Part shown: piece after piece, positions 7,569 through 16,448 of the stretch
Layout of the letters: the number at the start of each line of letters is the position of its first letter
How positions within the stretch are numbered: position 1 is the stretch's first letter
From: Streptomyces sp. 1331.2
GTDB taxonomy: Bacteria; Actinomycetota; Actinomycetes; Streptomycetales; Streptomycetaceae
DNA length: 64,000 nucleotides
Reading direction: 5' to 3'
Assembly (NCBI RefSeq): GCF_900199205.1
Contig: NZ_OBMJ01000001.1
Coordinates: 2,166,001 to 2,230,000, forward strand
Made by a program: the position numbers and the translations under genes
The notes under the pieces: generated by a model
Seen by the model: the letters and a program-made list of their open reading frames with translations, nothing else
The model's database searches: none
What the model was told of the DNA's origin: nothing

Positions 7569-9290
7569 ATGGCAGATGAAACGATCACCGCTCGCACCAT
7601 CGCCGACCGCTACCTCGACCAGGTCGCCGCCCAAGACCCGCTGCACGCCGCCTGGTTGGGCCTGCACCCGGGCGACGACCGGCAACCGGACCTCTCCCCG
7701 GCAGGATTCGACGCGCTCGCCGACCTCGCCCGCCGGACCCTCACCACTCTCGACGCCGCCCCCACCACCGCCCCCGTGGACGACCCCGCCGACCGGGCCT
7801 GCGCCCGGCTGCTCCGCGAGCGCCTGACCGCCGAACTGGCGATGCACGACTCCGGCGAGAACTTCCGGCAGCTGCGCAACATCGCCGCCCACGTCCACCA
7901 GGTGCGGGACATCTTCAGCTACATGCCGACCGCCACCGACGACGACTGGGCCGCGGTCGCCGGCCGGATGCGCAACCTGCCCGCCGCGCTCGACGGGTAC
8001 CGCGCCACCCTCACCGAGGGGATGTCCCGGCGCCTGCTCGTCGCACCCCGCCAGGCCGCCGCCGTCATCGACCAGCTCACCGCCTGGACCGGCGAAAAGC
8101 CCGGCCCCACCGGCACCACCGGCACCGGTGAAAACACCGGCGCCGCAGGCTGGTTCGCCGACTTCGTCACCCCCGGCCCCGAGCAGCTGCGCGGTGAACT
8201 GGACGCCGCCGCCCTCCGCGCCACCGTCGCCGTCGCCGAGTTCCGCGACTGGCTGCGCAACACCTACGCGCCCGCCACCGCCGACACCCCGGACGCCGTC
8301 GGCCGGGAACGCTACCGGCTCGCCGTACGCCACCACACCGGCGCCGACGTCGACCTGGACGAGGCCTACGCCTGGGCCTGGGAGGAGTTCCACCGCACCG
8401 CGGCCGAGATGCGCGCCGAAGCCGAACGCGTCCTGCCCGGCGCGGGCGCCCTCGCCGCGATGCGGCACCTGGAGCAGCACGGCCCCGCGGTCGAGGGCGA
8501 GGAGGCGGTCCTCGACTGGCTGCAGTCGGTCATGGACCGGGCGATCACCGCCCTCGACGGCACCCACTTCGACATCTCCGGACCGCTGCGCCGGGTGGAA
8601 TCCAAGCTCGCCCCCGCGGGCAGCTCCGCCTCGCCGTACTACTCCGGTCCCAGCCTCGACTTCAGCCGCCCCGGCCGCACCTACTTCCCCACCCTCGGGC
8701 GGGACACCTTCCCGACCTGGCAGCTCGTCAGCATCTGGTACCACGAGGGCGTCCCCGGCCACCACCTGCAGCTCGCCCAGTGGGTCGCCCTCGCCGACCG
8801 GCTCAGCCGCTACCAGACCACCCTCGGCATGGTCAGCGCCAACGTCGAGGGCTGGGCCCTGTACGCGGAACGCCTCATGGACGAACTGGGCTTCCTCGAC
8901 ACCCCGGCCCACCGGCTCGGCTTCCTCGACGAGCAGATGCTGCGCACCATCCGCGTGATCATCGACATCGGCATGCACCTGGAACTCGCCGTCCCCGCCG
9001 ACTCCGGCTTCCACCCCGGCGAACGCTGGACCCCCGCACTCGCCACCGAGTTCATGGCCACCTACAACGGCAGCCCCGCCGAACTGCGCGACAGCGAGAT
9101 CGTCCGCTACCTCGGCTGGCCCGCCCAGGCCATCGGCTACAAGCTCGGCGAACGCGCCTGGCTGCAGGGCCGCGAAGCCGCCCGCCGCCGCCAGGGCGCC
9201 GCCTTCGACCTCAAGTCCTGGCACATGAACGCACTCGCCCAGGGCTCCCTCGGCCTCGACGCCCTGGCCGACCACCTCGCCACCCTCTGA
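7569..9290 (+). CDS. DUF885 family putative zinc metallopeptidase
   Basis: Encodes 573 residues starting MADETITARTIADRY. The signature WYHEGVPGHHLQLAQ near residue 390 is the HExxPGHxxQ motif of the DUF885 family, where the two His are expected metal ligands; a downstream Glu-bearing segment (NVEGWALYAERL, about residue 428) would supply the third ligand and matches the family. No signal peptide, so cytoplasmic. Substrates of this family are poorly defined; members are treated as gluzincin-like carboxypeptidases. Same direction as the acyl-CoA synthetase, probably not mechanistically linked. Confidence 0.87.
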   Translation: MADETITARTIADRYLDQVAAQDPLHAAWLGLHPGDDRQPDLSPAGFDALADLARRTLTTLDAAPTTAPVDDPADRACARLLRERLTAELAMHDSGENFRQLRNIAAHVHQVRDIFSYMPTATDDDWAAVAGRMRNLPAALDGYRATLTEGMSRRLLVAPRQAAAVIDQLTAWTGEKPGPTGTTGTGENTGAAGWFADFVTPGPEQLRGELDAAALRATVAVAEFRDWLRNTYAPATADTPDAVGRERYRLAVRHHTGADVDLDEAYAWAWEEFHRTAAEMRAEAERVLPGAGALAAMRHLEQHGPAVEGEEAVLDWLQSVMDRAITALDGTHFDISGPLRRVESKLAPAGSSASPYYSGPSLDFSRPGRTYFPTLGRDTFPTWQLVSIWYHEGVPGHHLQLAQWVALADRLSRYQTTLGMVSANVEGWALYAERLMDELGFLDTPAHRLGFLDEQMLRTIRVIIDIGMHLELAVPADSGFHPGERWTPALATEFMATYNGSPAELRDSEIVRYLGWPAQAIGYKLGERAWLQGREAARRRQGAAFDLKSWHMNALAQGSLGLDALADHLATL

Positions 9291-9620
9291 CGAACCGCAC
9301 GCCCGAGGAACGACTCCCACACCACCTCCGCCAAACCCCACGAAGATCCCCACCCGACTTCACCCCACCGAGCGGTTTGGCTCAACGAACCACCACCCCC
9401 CTGCCGAGAAGCCAGAAGGGGTGGCGGCGCTGAGGGCCGCCACCCCTCCCCACACCCCCGCCCACAGCCTCGCCAGGAACTCCCGCCGCCCCTTCGCGAC
9501 CTCGCCAACTAACTCCGCTGGTCGGAATGGCGGTGTCGGCACCAAGCACGCGCCCGCACCAGCCACTACCAGCGGCAGGCAGCCCAACAACCATGACGAT
9601 CAAGATCTACAGCTGGAGTA
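9291..9620. other. Convergent intergenic region
   Basis: No convincing gene. It contains a hairpin (see the terminator within it) and C-rich low-complexity sequence. It separates the 3' ends of two convergent genes. Confidence 0.6.
9418..9446 (+). terminator. GC-rich hairpin
   Basis: Eleven-base arms GGGGTGGCGGC and complement with a seven-base loop GCTGAGG, located 128 bases after the DUF885 gene. No T-run follows, as is usual for streptomycete terminators. Confidence 0.55.
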
Positions 9621-10184
9621 CTAACCGCCCCAAGTCCCGGTCAGTTCTTCGTTGATGCTGAGGCCCGTCAGCTGGATAGTGCATCCGCTCGTGGTAGCGA
9701 CAGCCTTCTCTGCCATCGGGTAGGCGGTGAAGGACAAGGGTTGCGTGTCTTTCAAGCCGTTCACGCCGATCCAGTAGGTCGAGCCGTTACCGGGGCCGGA
9801 CCAGATCGCATCATGCTCCTTGCGGCCTCGCAGTCGCCTCGTGGGCTGATGCGGCTGGTGCAGGTCTTCTACCCAGCCGTCCAAACCTGGGGGTGTGGTG
9901 TCACTTACGGGGAGGCCCCAATACCAGCCGGTATCCGCATGCTGGACGAAGAACACCCCGGTCCCGTCCGCGTTCAAGGGGGGATCCGTGATGGTGAGGA
10001 ACAGCATGAGGTTATCCAGTACGACCCTGTACCCGGGCGGGCCGATAATGTCCACGCCGAGTTCGTATTCCGCGTCTGGGAACTGTTCCAGGGCTTTCGG
10101 GGCCGACGGGCGCAAGAGCACTTCCCCGATGAACAACAGTGGTGAATGGCACGTGGAGTCGATCTTTGTGGCGGTCGCGGGCAT
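9621..10184 (-). CDS. Hypothetical protein
   Basis: Encodes 187 residues from MPATATKIDSTCHSPLLF; the ATG at 10184 is preceded by GAGGCGA. The longer frame upstream has no coding character. The sequence is rich in aromatic and small residues (FFVQHADTGWYWGLPVSD, NGSTYWIGVNGLKD), suggesting an all-beta fold. It has one Cys near the N-terminus and one near the C-terminus. There is no clear signal peptide and no recognised family. Third-position GC is visibly lower than in surrounding genes, which may mean recent acquisition. Neighbours give no functional hint. Confidence 0.6.
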   Translation of the reverse strand: MPATATKIDSTCHSPLLFIGEVLLRPSAPKALEQFPDAEYELGVDIIGPPGYRVVLDNLMLFLTITDPPLNADGTGVFFVQHADTGWYWGLPVSDTTPPGLDGWVEDLHQPHQPTRRLRGRKEHDAIWSGPGNGSTYWIGVNGLKDTQPLSFTAYPMAEKAVATTSGCTIQLTGLSINEELTGTWGG

Positions 10185-10508
10185 GGCTGTCGCCTCTGGT
10201 TGATGAATTGCGTCGTGCGGACCTGATCCTGTCCGGCATGCTGCTGTGCGCTGCAGACGGGCGACGAAAGCCGGGGCAGCTGAGCGGGTAGATGAACCTT
10301 CCTCGGTGCTCACACGAGGGCATGTCTCAATCTCCATGCAAGCACCGTCGCGGACGTGCTGCCAGTTTTATACCTATCCCCCATCCCGGGTCACCCCGTC
10401 ACATCGCCCCCCAACCGGCCCGAGTCCGGCAGCAGCACCACGACCAGGCATCCGGCCCCAGTTCGCGCGCGAGCCGGCGGGCCGTCAGCAGCGATTTCGC
10501 CGTCCGGG
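10185..10508. other. Intergenic region upstream of a lipoprotein-like gene
   Basis: Holds the promoter area of the minus-strand hypothetical gene and the sequence upstream of the small plus-strand gene. An open frame leading into that gene from 10356 lacks coding character and shows no signal peptide. Nothing else recognisable. Confidence 0.5.
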
Positions 10509-10838
10509 ATGAACGGCGAGAAGGCGTCCGACGGCCGCTACACGCTCAACTACGGTGTCCACGCCGACGTCCCGGATGACCAGCAGAACGACGTGCTCCA
10601 CAAGGTCCGGGACCTGCTCACCGGCGAAGGGCTCACGGTCACCGAGTACCGGGAGAACCCCGTCGGCACCCCGTCCGCCCAGCCCATCGTCGCCTTCTCG
10701 GCCCGGCACCCCGACAGCCGGTACGTCGTGGACGTCGACAGCACGGAGGGACACAACCGGATGTCCCTCGCGGTCCGGACGCCCTGCCTGATCCCGCCCT
10801 CCGACTCGGCCTCGCCGTCGGCACCGAGCACCCCCTAA
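10509..10838 (+). CDS. Small protein resembling the C-terminal half of streptomycete lipoproteins
   Basis: Encodes 109 residues starting MNGEKASDGRYTLNYGVHA. The order of elements (YTLNYGV, a helix QQNDVLHKVRDLLTGEGLTVTEY, a strand VAFSARHP, then MSLAVRTPCLIPP) resembles the mature domain of small secreted lipoproteins common in streptomycetes. Those carry an N-terminal signal peptide and lipobox, which is absent here. It is therefore either a cytoplasmic derivative or a 5'-truncated gene. Its stop overlaps the stop of the convergent GlxA-type gene by two bases. Confidence 0.5.
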   Translation: MNGEKASDGRYTLNYGVHADVPDDQQNDVLHKVRDLLTGEGLTVTEYRENPVGTPSAQPIVAFSARHPDSRYVVDVDSTEGHNRMSLAVRTPCLIPPSDSASPSAPSTP

Positions 10839-11797
10839 CCCTCCGCCTCCCGGCCGCGGAAGGCGCGGCGGTATTCGCGGGGGGCCACGCCGACCCTGGT
10901 GGTGAAGACCGGGCGGAGGGAGACGGCGGAGGTGAAGCCGCAGTGGGTGGCGACGGTGTCGACGGGGAGGTCGGTTTCCTCCAGGAGGCGTTGGGCGGTG
11001 AGGATCCGCTGGTCGAGGAGCCAGCGGACGGGGGTGGTGCCGGTGGCGGCGGTGAAGTGGCGGGCGAAGCTGCGTTCGGACATCAGGGCGGCAGCAGCCA
11101 TCCGCGGGACGGTCCAGGGAGCGTCCAGGGAGGCCAGGACCTCGGCGCGGACCCGGGACAGGGGGTCGTCGGCGGTGGGGGCCGGGACCGGGGTGGGGAT
11201 GAACTGGGCCTGGCCGCCGGCCCGGAAGGGGGCGGTGACCATGGCGCGGGCGATGGTGGCGGCGGCCCGCTGACCGTGGGCGGTGCGGACGAGGTGGAGG
11301 CAGAGGTCGATGCCGGCCGCGACGCCGGCCGAGGTCCACAGGCCGTCGCCGCCGGTGAACAGCACCTCGGGGCGGACGGTCACCGCCGGGAAGCGGCGGG
11401 CGAGTTCGGGGGCGAGCGCCCAGTGGGTGGTGGCCTCGCGGCCGTCGAGCAGGCCGGCCTCGGCGAGGACGAAGGCGCCCGCGCAGAGGGAGGCGATGGG
11501 CACGCCCCGGGAGCGGACGGCCCGCAGGGCGGCGTGGACGGCCGGGTCGCGGGCGGCGCCCGGGTCCTCGACGCCGGGGACCACGACCAGGTCGCAGTCG
11601 GCCAGCGCCTCCGTCCCGTGGTCGGGGACGCGCTCCAGCCCGCCGCCCAGCCGGACCCGGGCGCCGTCCGGCCCGCAGACCCGTAGGTCGAAGGCGGGCA
11701 GGCCGGGCCGGGAGGTGCGGTTGGCCCACACCTCGCCGATCACCGCGTAGTCGAAGGCCCGGACACCGTCGAAGATCAGGCAGCCCACGGTTCGCAT
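10835..11797 (-). CDS. GlxA-family transcriptional regulator (DJ-1/PfpI plus AraC)
   Basis: Encodes 320 residues starting MRTVGCLIFDGVRAFDY. The N-terminal DJ-1/PfpI-like domain (about 1-175) includes VVPGVEDPG and the nucleophile-elbow sequence ASLCAGAFVLAEAGLL with its Cys. The C-terminal AraC DNA-binding domain (about 215-315) has two helix-turn-helix units (MAAAALMSERSFARHFTAAT and VATHCGFTSAVSLRPVFTTR). It is divergently transcribed from an isochorismatase-family gene 85 bases away, which is a common pairing, so that hydrolase is the likely target. The longer upstream frame is antisense to the hydrolase. Confidence 0.92.
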   Translation of the reverse strand: MRTVGCLIFDGVRAFDYAVIGEVWANRTSRPGLPAFDLRVCGPDGARVRLGGGLERVPDHGTEALADCDLVVVPGVEDPGAARDPAVHAALRAVRSRGVPIASLCAGAFVLAEAGLLDGREATTHWALAPELARRFPAVTVRPEVLFTGGDGLWTSAGVAAGIDLCLHLVRTAHGQRAAATIARAMVTAPFRAGGQAQFIPTPVPAPTADDPLSRVRAEVLASLDAPWTVPRMAAAALMSERSFARHFTAATGTTPVRWLLDQRILTAQRLLEETDLPVDTVATHCGFTSAVSLRPVFTTRVGVAPREYRRAFRGREAEG

Positions 11798-11882
11798 GGC
11801 AGAGAATCTATGGCAGGAATCTCTCGATGGGTGGCTTCTCTGCCCATCACGGCCGCACCGCCCCCGCGCCCACCATGGACGC

Positions 11883-12479
11883 ATGACGAACACCGACGCC
11901 TTCGACGCCCCGCTCACCCTCGACTCCGACGCCGTCCTGCTCCTCATCGACGTCCAGAAGGGCTTCGAGGACCGCGACTTCTGGGGCCCGCGCGACAACC
12001 CGCAGGCCGAGCAGCGGATGGCCGAGCTGATCGCCGCCTGGCAGGCCACCGGCCGGCCGATCGTCACCGTTCAGCACGCCTCCAAGGCCGGGCCGCTGGC
12101 CGAGGGCACCCCGGGGTACGAGCTGAAGGACTTCGTCGCCGGGCTCACCCCGGACCTGCACGTCACCAAGACCGTCAACAGCGCCTTCTACGGCACCCCC
12201 GACCTGCACGCCTGGCTGCAGGAGCGCGGCGCCCGCCAGCTGGTGATCACCGGGATCATCACCAACGTGTGCAACGAGACCACCGCCCGGATGGCCGGCA
12301 ACCTCGGCTACGACGCGATCTTCCCGACCGACGCCATGCACTCCTTCGACATGACCGGCCCCGACGGCACCACCGTCCCCGCCGCCGACCTCGCCCGCGC
12401 CACCGCCACCACCCTGCACGCGATGCGCTTCGCCAAGGTGGTCACGACGGAGGACGTCGTCCGAGCGGCAAAGGCCTGA
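11883..12479 (+). CDS. Isochorismatase-family cysteine hydrolase
   Basis: Encodes 198 residues. The catalytic triad is visible: Asp in LLLIDVQKGFED, Lys in VTKTVNSAFYGT and Cys in ITNVCNETTARMAGN. The fold and length fit the small hydrolases acting on amides or enol ethers (nicotinamidase, N-carbamoylsarcosine amidase, isochorismatase relatives). Which one cannot be read from sequence. Start ATG 11883 comes from the family N-terminus. Divergent from the GlxA-type regulator, which probably controls it. Confidence 0.92.
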   Translation: MTNTDAFDAPLTLDSDAVLLLIDVQKGFEDRDFWGPRDNPQAEQRMAELIAAWQATGRPIVTVQHASKAGPLAEGTPGYELKDFVAGLTPDLHVTKTVNSAFYGTPDLHAWLQERGARQLVITGIITNVCNETTARMAGNLGYDAIFPTDAMHSFDMTGPDGTTVPAADLARATATTLHAMRFAKVVTTEDVVRAAKA

Positions 12480-12482
12480 CGG

Positions 12483-13028
12483 CTACGCCCGGAACAGCGG
12501 CTCGTACGCGCCGCCCTCCTCCGCGTTGAGCAGCACGAAGGACGGCCCGAGGCCGAACGCCACCTCGCGCAGCCGCGCCAACGCCTCGGCCTCGGAAGGC
12601 ACTTCGAGGCCGAGGGCGGCGGCGACGGCGTCCCGCTCGGCGGGCAGGTCGAGGTCGCGCTCCAGGGACTCCTCGGCCATCTCCAGGTACTCCGCGGTCG
12701 CATTCGCGCTCTCCTCCTGCGTCAGCCGGTGGCAGTCCCGCCACCACGGCACGGCCAGCAGCAGCCGGACCAGCTCCGGCACACCGACGGCCAGCAGGGC
12801 CGCGCCGCCCTCGGAGTCGGCGAACAGCACGGGCCGCTCCTCGCCGCCCTCGCCGCACAGGAAGTAGGTGCCGCCCGCGTTGTCCTTGGCGAACCGCTCC
12901 AGCGCCGCTCCGGAGGCGAGCACGACCTCCTCCACGTGCTCGTAGCTGCGGGTGGGGTCGAAGTCCCCGTGCCAGATCAGGTGGTCGAGGGCGTCGGGGT
13001 TGGCGCGGAGCGCGTCGAGGAGGGACAT
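12483..13028 (-). CDS. Hypothetical acidic protein
   Basis: Encodes 181 residues beginning MSLLDALRANPDALDHLIWHGDFDP. The ATG is preceded by a short intergenic region of 62 bases after the SDR gene on the same strand. The protein is acidic and helical, with WWRDCHRLTQEE in the centre. It resembles small SMI1/KNR4-like or SUKH-type streptomycete proteins only vaguely, so I assign no family. Its stop lies three bases from the stop of the convergent isochorismatase gene. Confidence 0.7.
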   Translation of the reverse strand: MSLLDALRANPDALDHLIWHGDFDPTRSYEHVEEVVLASGAALERFAKDNAGGTYFLCGEGGEERPVLFADSEGGAALLAVGVPELVRLLLAVPWWRDCHRLTQEESANATAEYLEMAEESLERDLDLPAERDAVAAALGLEVPSEAEALARLREVAFGLGPSFVLLNAEEGGAYEPLFRA

Positions 13029-13090
13029 GGCGGCCACCCTACGACGCCCCACGGACACGCCCCCGACAGCCGGCTCGGGCCACAGCCGGC

Positions 13091-13873
13091 TCAGGCCGCG
13101 AGCCGCTCCGCCAGGAACTCCTCCCAGGTCCGCCGCCCGAGCTCCGCGCCCGCGAGGGTCAGGTTCTCCCCCGCCCGGTAGGCGCGCCCGACCTTGCCGG
13201 GCACCCGTACCGGCAACTGCCGGCGGCTGCGCCCGCGCGCCTCCAGGTAGCGCCTGGTCAGCTCGCCCATCTCGTACACCGCGGGCCCGGCCAGGTCGGG
13301 CACCATCCCGGCCGGCTCGTGCAGCGTCAACTCCACCAGCCGGGCGGCGACTTCGCGCACGTCCACGGGCTGCCAGCGGACCCCGCCGGGCGCCGGCACG
13401 ACCGGCAGCTTCGCCATCTTCTCCACCACCGTGAACGCCAGGTCGTGGAACTGTGCGGCGCGCAGGATCGTGTACGGCAGACCCGAGCCGGCCACCGCCT
13501 CCTCGGCGGCGTGCTTGGCCCGGAAGTAGCCGAGCGGGATCCGGTCGGCGCCGATCACCGAGATGTACACCAGGTGCCGCACCCCGGCCCGCTGCGCGGC
13601 GGCGACCAGCAGGCGGGTGGCGGCGTCGTCGCCCTTGGGGCCGCCTGCGAGGTGCAGCACGGTGTCCACGCCGACCAGCGCCTCGTCCAACCGGGCGGCC
13701 GCCTCGGCCGGATCGCCGAGCAGGTCGCCGCGTACGTACGTCACGCCGTCGGCGGCGGTGCGCTCCTGCCGGCTGAGCACGCGCACCGGCCGCCCGGCCG
13801 CGCGCAGCAGCGGTACGACCTGCCGGCCGAGGGTGCCGGTGCCGCCGGTCACAAGCACGGGGTTGTTCGTCAC
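13091..13873 (-). CDS. Atypical SDR / NmrA-like NAD(P)-binding oxidoreductase
   Basis: Encodes 260 residues. The nucleotide-binding motif GGTGTLGRQV sits at residues 9-18, typical of extended/atypical SDRs (NmrA, NAD(P)H-binding). VLHLAGG and VYISVIGADRIPLGYFRAKHAAE follow. It adjoins a divergent ECF41-type sigma factor. In that sigma group the linked partner is a carboxymuconolactone decarboxylase, oxidoreductase or epimerase (COE) protein, and this gene fits the oxidoreductase/epimerase type. A sequence close to the ECF41 promoter consensus lies 76-102 bases upstream, so control by the neighbouring sigma factor is likely. Confidence 0.88.
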   Translation of the reverse strand: MTNNPVLVTGGTGTLGRQVVPLLRAAGRPVRVLSRQERTAADGVTYVRGDLLGDPAEAAARLDEALVGVDTVLHLAGGPKGDDAATRLLVAAAQRAGVRHLVYISVIGADRIPLGYFRAKHAAEEAVAGSGLPYTILRAAQFHDLAFTVVEKMAKLPVVPAPGGVRWQPVDVREVAARLVELTLHEPAGMVPDLAGPAVYEMGELTRRYLEARGRSRRQLPVRVPGKVGRAYRAGENLTLAGAELGRRTWEEFLAERLAA

Positions 13874-13948
13874 GATCGTCTCCGGTTCGTCCCGGGCGGG
13901 GAGTTGATCTCCCCGCCGCAGCCGTTGTTGGGTGGCTCCTGCTGCTCT

Positions 13949-13975
13949 GACCCCCGGCGACGAAGGAATGTGACA
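13949..13975 (-). promoter_or_regulatory. Candidate ECF41-dependent promoter of the SDR gene
   Basis: On the minus strand TGTCACA (13975-13969) is followed after exactly 16 bases by GGTC (13952-13949). The ECF41 consensus as I recall it is TGTCACA-N16-CGTC, so 10 of 11 defined positions match. It reads toward the SDR gene and overlaps the sigma gene's ribosome-binding region. Confidence 0.5.
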
Positions 13976-13976
13976 G

Positions 13977-14939
13977 GTGGACGAGAAAGACGGAAAGAAA
14001 GACGGGAAAGAAGTCGGGACGAAGGAGGAGAGCGCTGCCCGGGCCGCGTTCTTCGAGGAGCAGCGCCCGCACCTGCGCGCGGTCGCGTACCGGATGCTCG
14101 GCTCGATCAGCGAGGCGGAGGACGCCCTCCAGGAGTCCTGGCTCCGCTACGACCGCTCCGACACCGCCGCGGTGGAGAACCTCGGCGGCTGGCTGACCAC
14201 GGTGGTCTCCCGGGTCTGCCTGAACCTGCTGCGCGCCCGCGCCGCCCGCCGGGAGGAGCCGCTGGAGCCGGCCGGGCCGGGCGGCGAGCCGGGCCCGCGC
14301 ATCCCGGACCCGCTGCTGCGCCGGGAGGGCGTGGTGGACCCGGAGCAGGAGGTGATGCTGGCGGACTCGGTCGGGCTGGCGCTGATGGTGGTGATGGAGT
14401 CGCTGTCGCCCGCCGAGCGGGTGGCCTTCGTGCTGCACGACCTGTTCGCCGTGCCCTTCGACGAGATCGCGCCGCTGATCGAGAAGACCGCGGCCGCCAC
14501 CCGCCAGCTGGCCAGCCGGGCCCGCCGCAAGGTGCAGCGGCAGGCGCCCGCGCCGGATCCGGACCTGGGCCGGCAGCGGCTGGCGGTGGACGCCTTCTTC
14601 GCCGCCGCCCGCAACGGGGACCTGGACGCGCTGGTCGCCGTGCTCGACCCGGACGTGGTGCTGCGCTCGGACGGCGGGGCGGTGATGGCCCGGCACACGG
14701 TGGTGCTCTCGGGCGCCGCCACGGTAGCCGGCCAGGCGGTGCTGTGGGGCACGCTGTCGCCGTTCGCCCGCCCGGCGCTGGTCAACGGCACCGCGGGCGC
14801 GGTGGTGATCGGCGACAACGGCCGGGCGCTGTCGATCATGGCGTTCACCGTCGTGGCCGGCGCGATCGTCGCGATCGACGTGCTCACCGACCCGGAGCGG
14901 CTGGCGGCGCTGGACCTCTCGGCCTTCCGCGACCGGTAG
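13977..14939 (+). CDS. sigJ: ECF41-type RNA polymerase sigma factor (SigJ-like)
   Basis: Encodes 320 residues, much longer than a plain ECF sigma factor. Region 2 (about 20-85) has HLRAVAYRMLGSISEAEDALQE and ENLGGWLTTVVSRVCLNLLR. Region 4 (about 135-190) has LSPAERVAFVLHDLFAVPFDEIA. The last 120 residues form a SnoaL/NTF2-like domain containing the RSDGG motif seen in ECF41 proteins, where this extension replaces an anti-sigma factor and modulates activity. The GTG start at 13977 has GAAGGA upstream. Divergent from an SDR gene, the usual genomic partner of this group. The WLPEP-like linker is degenerate here. Confidence 0.92.
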   Translation: MDEKDGKKDGKEVGTKEESAARAAFFEEQRPHLRAVAYRMLGSISEAEDALQESWLRYDRSDTAAVENLGGWLTTVVSRVCLNLLRARAARREEPLEPAGPGGEPGPRIPDPLLRREGVVDPEQEVMLADSVGLALMVVMESLSPAERVAFVLHDLFAVPFDEIAPLIEKTAAATRQLASRARRKVQRQAPAPDPDLGRQRLAVDAFFAAARNGDLDALVAVLDPDVVLRSDGGAVMARHTVVLSGAATVAGQAVLWGTLSPFARPALVNGTAGAVVIGDNGRALSIMAFTVVAGAIVAIDVLTDPERLAALDLSAFRDR

Positions 14940-14962
14940 GACCGCCGGAGCCGTCGACGGGC

Positions 14963-14996
14963 GGGGGGTGGGAAGGCGACCGCCTTCCCACCCCCC
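14963..14996. terminator. Bidirectional terminator between sigJ and DinB gene
   Basis: Perfect 16-bp stem (5' arm GGGGGGTGGGAAGGCG) with a two-base apparent loop, between the convergent stops of the sigma factor and DinB-family genes. Confidence 0.75.
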
Positions 14997-15014
14997 TTCC
15001 GGAGCAGCCCGCCC

Positions 15015-15533
15015 TCAGCGCCCGACCGCCCCGTCCAGCTGCTCGCGGATGATGTCCGCGTGCCCGGCGTGCCGCCCGGTCTCCTCGATCATGTGGACCA
15101 GCACCCACCGCAGCGACGGCCCCTCGATGACGTCCGGCCGCAGCGACCGCACGCCCGGCCGGTCGAGGTCCGGAGCGGCGGCCGCCACCGCGTTGGACCG
15201 CTTGACCGCCTCCCGGTAGGCGGCGACCTGCTCCGCCACGGTCACGCCGTCCAGCGGGTCGCGGTCCACGTCGTACGGCCCCTCGGCCTCGCCCTGGTAG
15301 GCCCAGGCGAACCAGTTGTGCTCGACCGCGGTCAGGTGCCGGAGCAGCCACAGCAGGCTGGTGCCGGAGGCGACGCCGGGGCGCCGGGCGTCCTCGTCGG
15401 AGAGCCCGTCGACCTTGCCGATGACCCCTTCGCGCAGGTAGTCGAGGAAGGCCAGCAGGGTGGTCGGTTCGTCCGCGTTCAGGCTCGGCGGGCGGGTGTC
15501 GGAGAGCTTGCTCGGCTCGGGATTCTGGGTCAC
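15015..15533 (-). CDS. DinB-family protein (DUF664)
   Basis: Encodes 172 residues of the DinB/YfiT four-helix fold. The three His that normally bind a metal appear in LLRHLTAVEHNWF (first helix set), and ETGRHAGHADIIREQL near the C-terminus supplies the family hallmark GRHAGHADI. Such proteins include mycothiol-dependent S-transferases and uncharacterised hydrolases, so mycothiol-linked detoxification is possible but not shown. Convergent with the sigma factor gene and separated from it by a strong hairpin. Confidence 0.9.
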   Translation of the reverse strand: MTQNPEPSKLSDTRPPSLNADEPTTLLAFLDYLREGVIGKVDGLSDEDARRPGVASGTSLLWLLRHLTAVEHNWFAWAYQGEAEGPYDVDRDPLDGVTVAEQVAAYREAVKRSNAVAAAAPDLDRPGVRSLRPDVIEGPSLRWVLVHMIEETGRHAGHADIIREQLDGAVGR

Positions 15534-15585
15534 CGAGCCACCCTAGCCACCTTCTCCGCCACGGAGAACCGACTTTGACGCACGG

Positions 15586-16161
15586 TCACCAGCCCTGCGT
15601 GGCAACCCAGTCGGCGAGGTGCCGGGCGCAGTCGTCGACCGACTCCCGCCAGGTGTGGCCCGCGCCCTCGCCGGCCTCGTCGCTGACGTGTTTGACGAGG
15701 CGCACCGGCACCCCGGCCCGGTGGGCGACGGTGGCGACGGCGTAGCCCTCCATGTCGACCAGGTCGGCGTGCTCGGCGAGCCGGTCGCGGGCCGCCGCGT
15801 CGGAGACGAACAGGTCCCCGGTGGCCAGCACCGGCCCGTCGCCCTTGCCGATCACCAGCGGGGCGCCGTACTGGCGGCCGGTGAGCGCGTGCAGGGCGGC
15901 GGTGTCGAGGTCGTGCTGGATCACCTGGACGACGTGGTGGGTGCCCTCCCAGCCGGGGCGCAGCGCGCCGGCCGTACCGAGGTTGATCACCTCGGAGGGC
16001 TTCTCGCCCTGGGCGAGGACGGCGGCGAGCGCGGCGGCGGCGTTGACCTTCCCCATCCCGGTGAGCAGCACGGGCAGCCCGTCGCCGAGGTGGGCGGCCT
16101 CCTCGCGGACGGCGACGACGAGCAGCGGGCGGTCGGGCGTGATCGTTCCAAGCAGGCGCAT
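15586..16161 (-). CDS. Nucleosidase (MTA/SAH nucleosidase-like, PNP fold)
   Basis: Encodes 191 residues from the ATG at 16161 (MRLLGTITPDRPLLVVAV). It keeps the phosphorylase/nucleosidase core: LLTGMGKVNAAAALAAVL near 35-52, VINLGTAGAL near 61-70 and the substrate-pocket VDMEGYAVATVA near 135, which matches the DMEG motif of methylthioadenosine/S-adenosylhomocysteine nucleosidases. It is shorter than MtnN (about 230 residues). Probable role is hydrolysis of a purine nucleoside or aminofutalosine-like compound; the substrate is uncertain. Confidence 0.85.
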   Translation of the reverse strand: MRLLGTITPDRPLLVVAVREEAAHLGDGLPVLLTGMGKVNAAAALAAVLAQGEKPSEVINLGTAGALRPGWEGTHHVVQVIQHDLDTAALHALTGRQYGAPLVIGKGDGPVLATGDLFVSDAAARDRLAEHADLVDMEGYAVATVAHRAGVPVRLVKHVSDEAGEGAGHTWRESVDDCARHLADWVATQGW

Positions 16162-16448
16162 GGGGCCATCGTACGGAGCGGGGGGCTGCCGCACCCGGGA
16201 GCGCGCGCCCACAAACGGACCCCCGCATTCCCCCCGTGTGAAGGAACCGCGTAGGGTGCGGGCCGCGTCGGACGGTTCGCCACCTCTCCGTACGGGGTCG
16301 GAAACGCCCCGGGGGGAACGTGCGGAAACCGTGCACGACAAGCTCAAGATCGGCGCAAGTCGGGTGTGGCCGGGGGGAGTCGCGGCCATACTGCTGCCAT
16401 CGGCCGGGCCCCGGGGAACGGGTTCGGCTCCAGGGGAGGATGAGGCGG

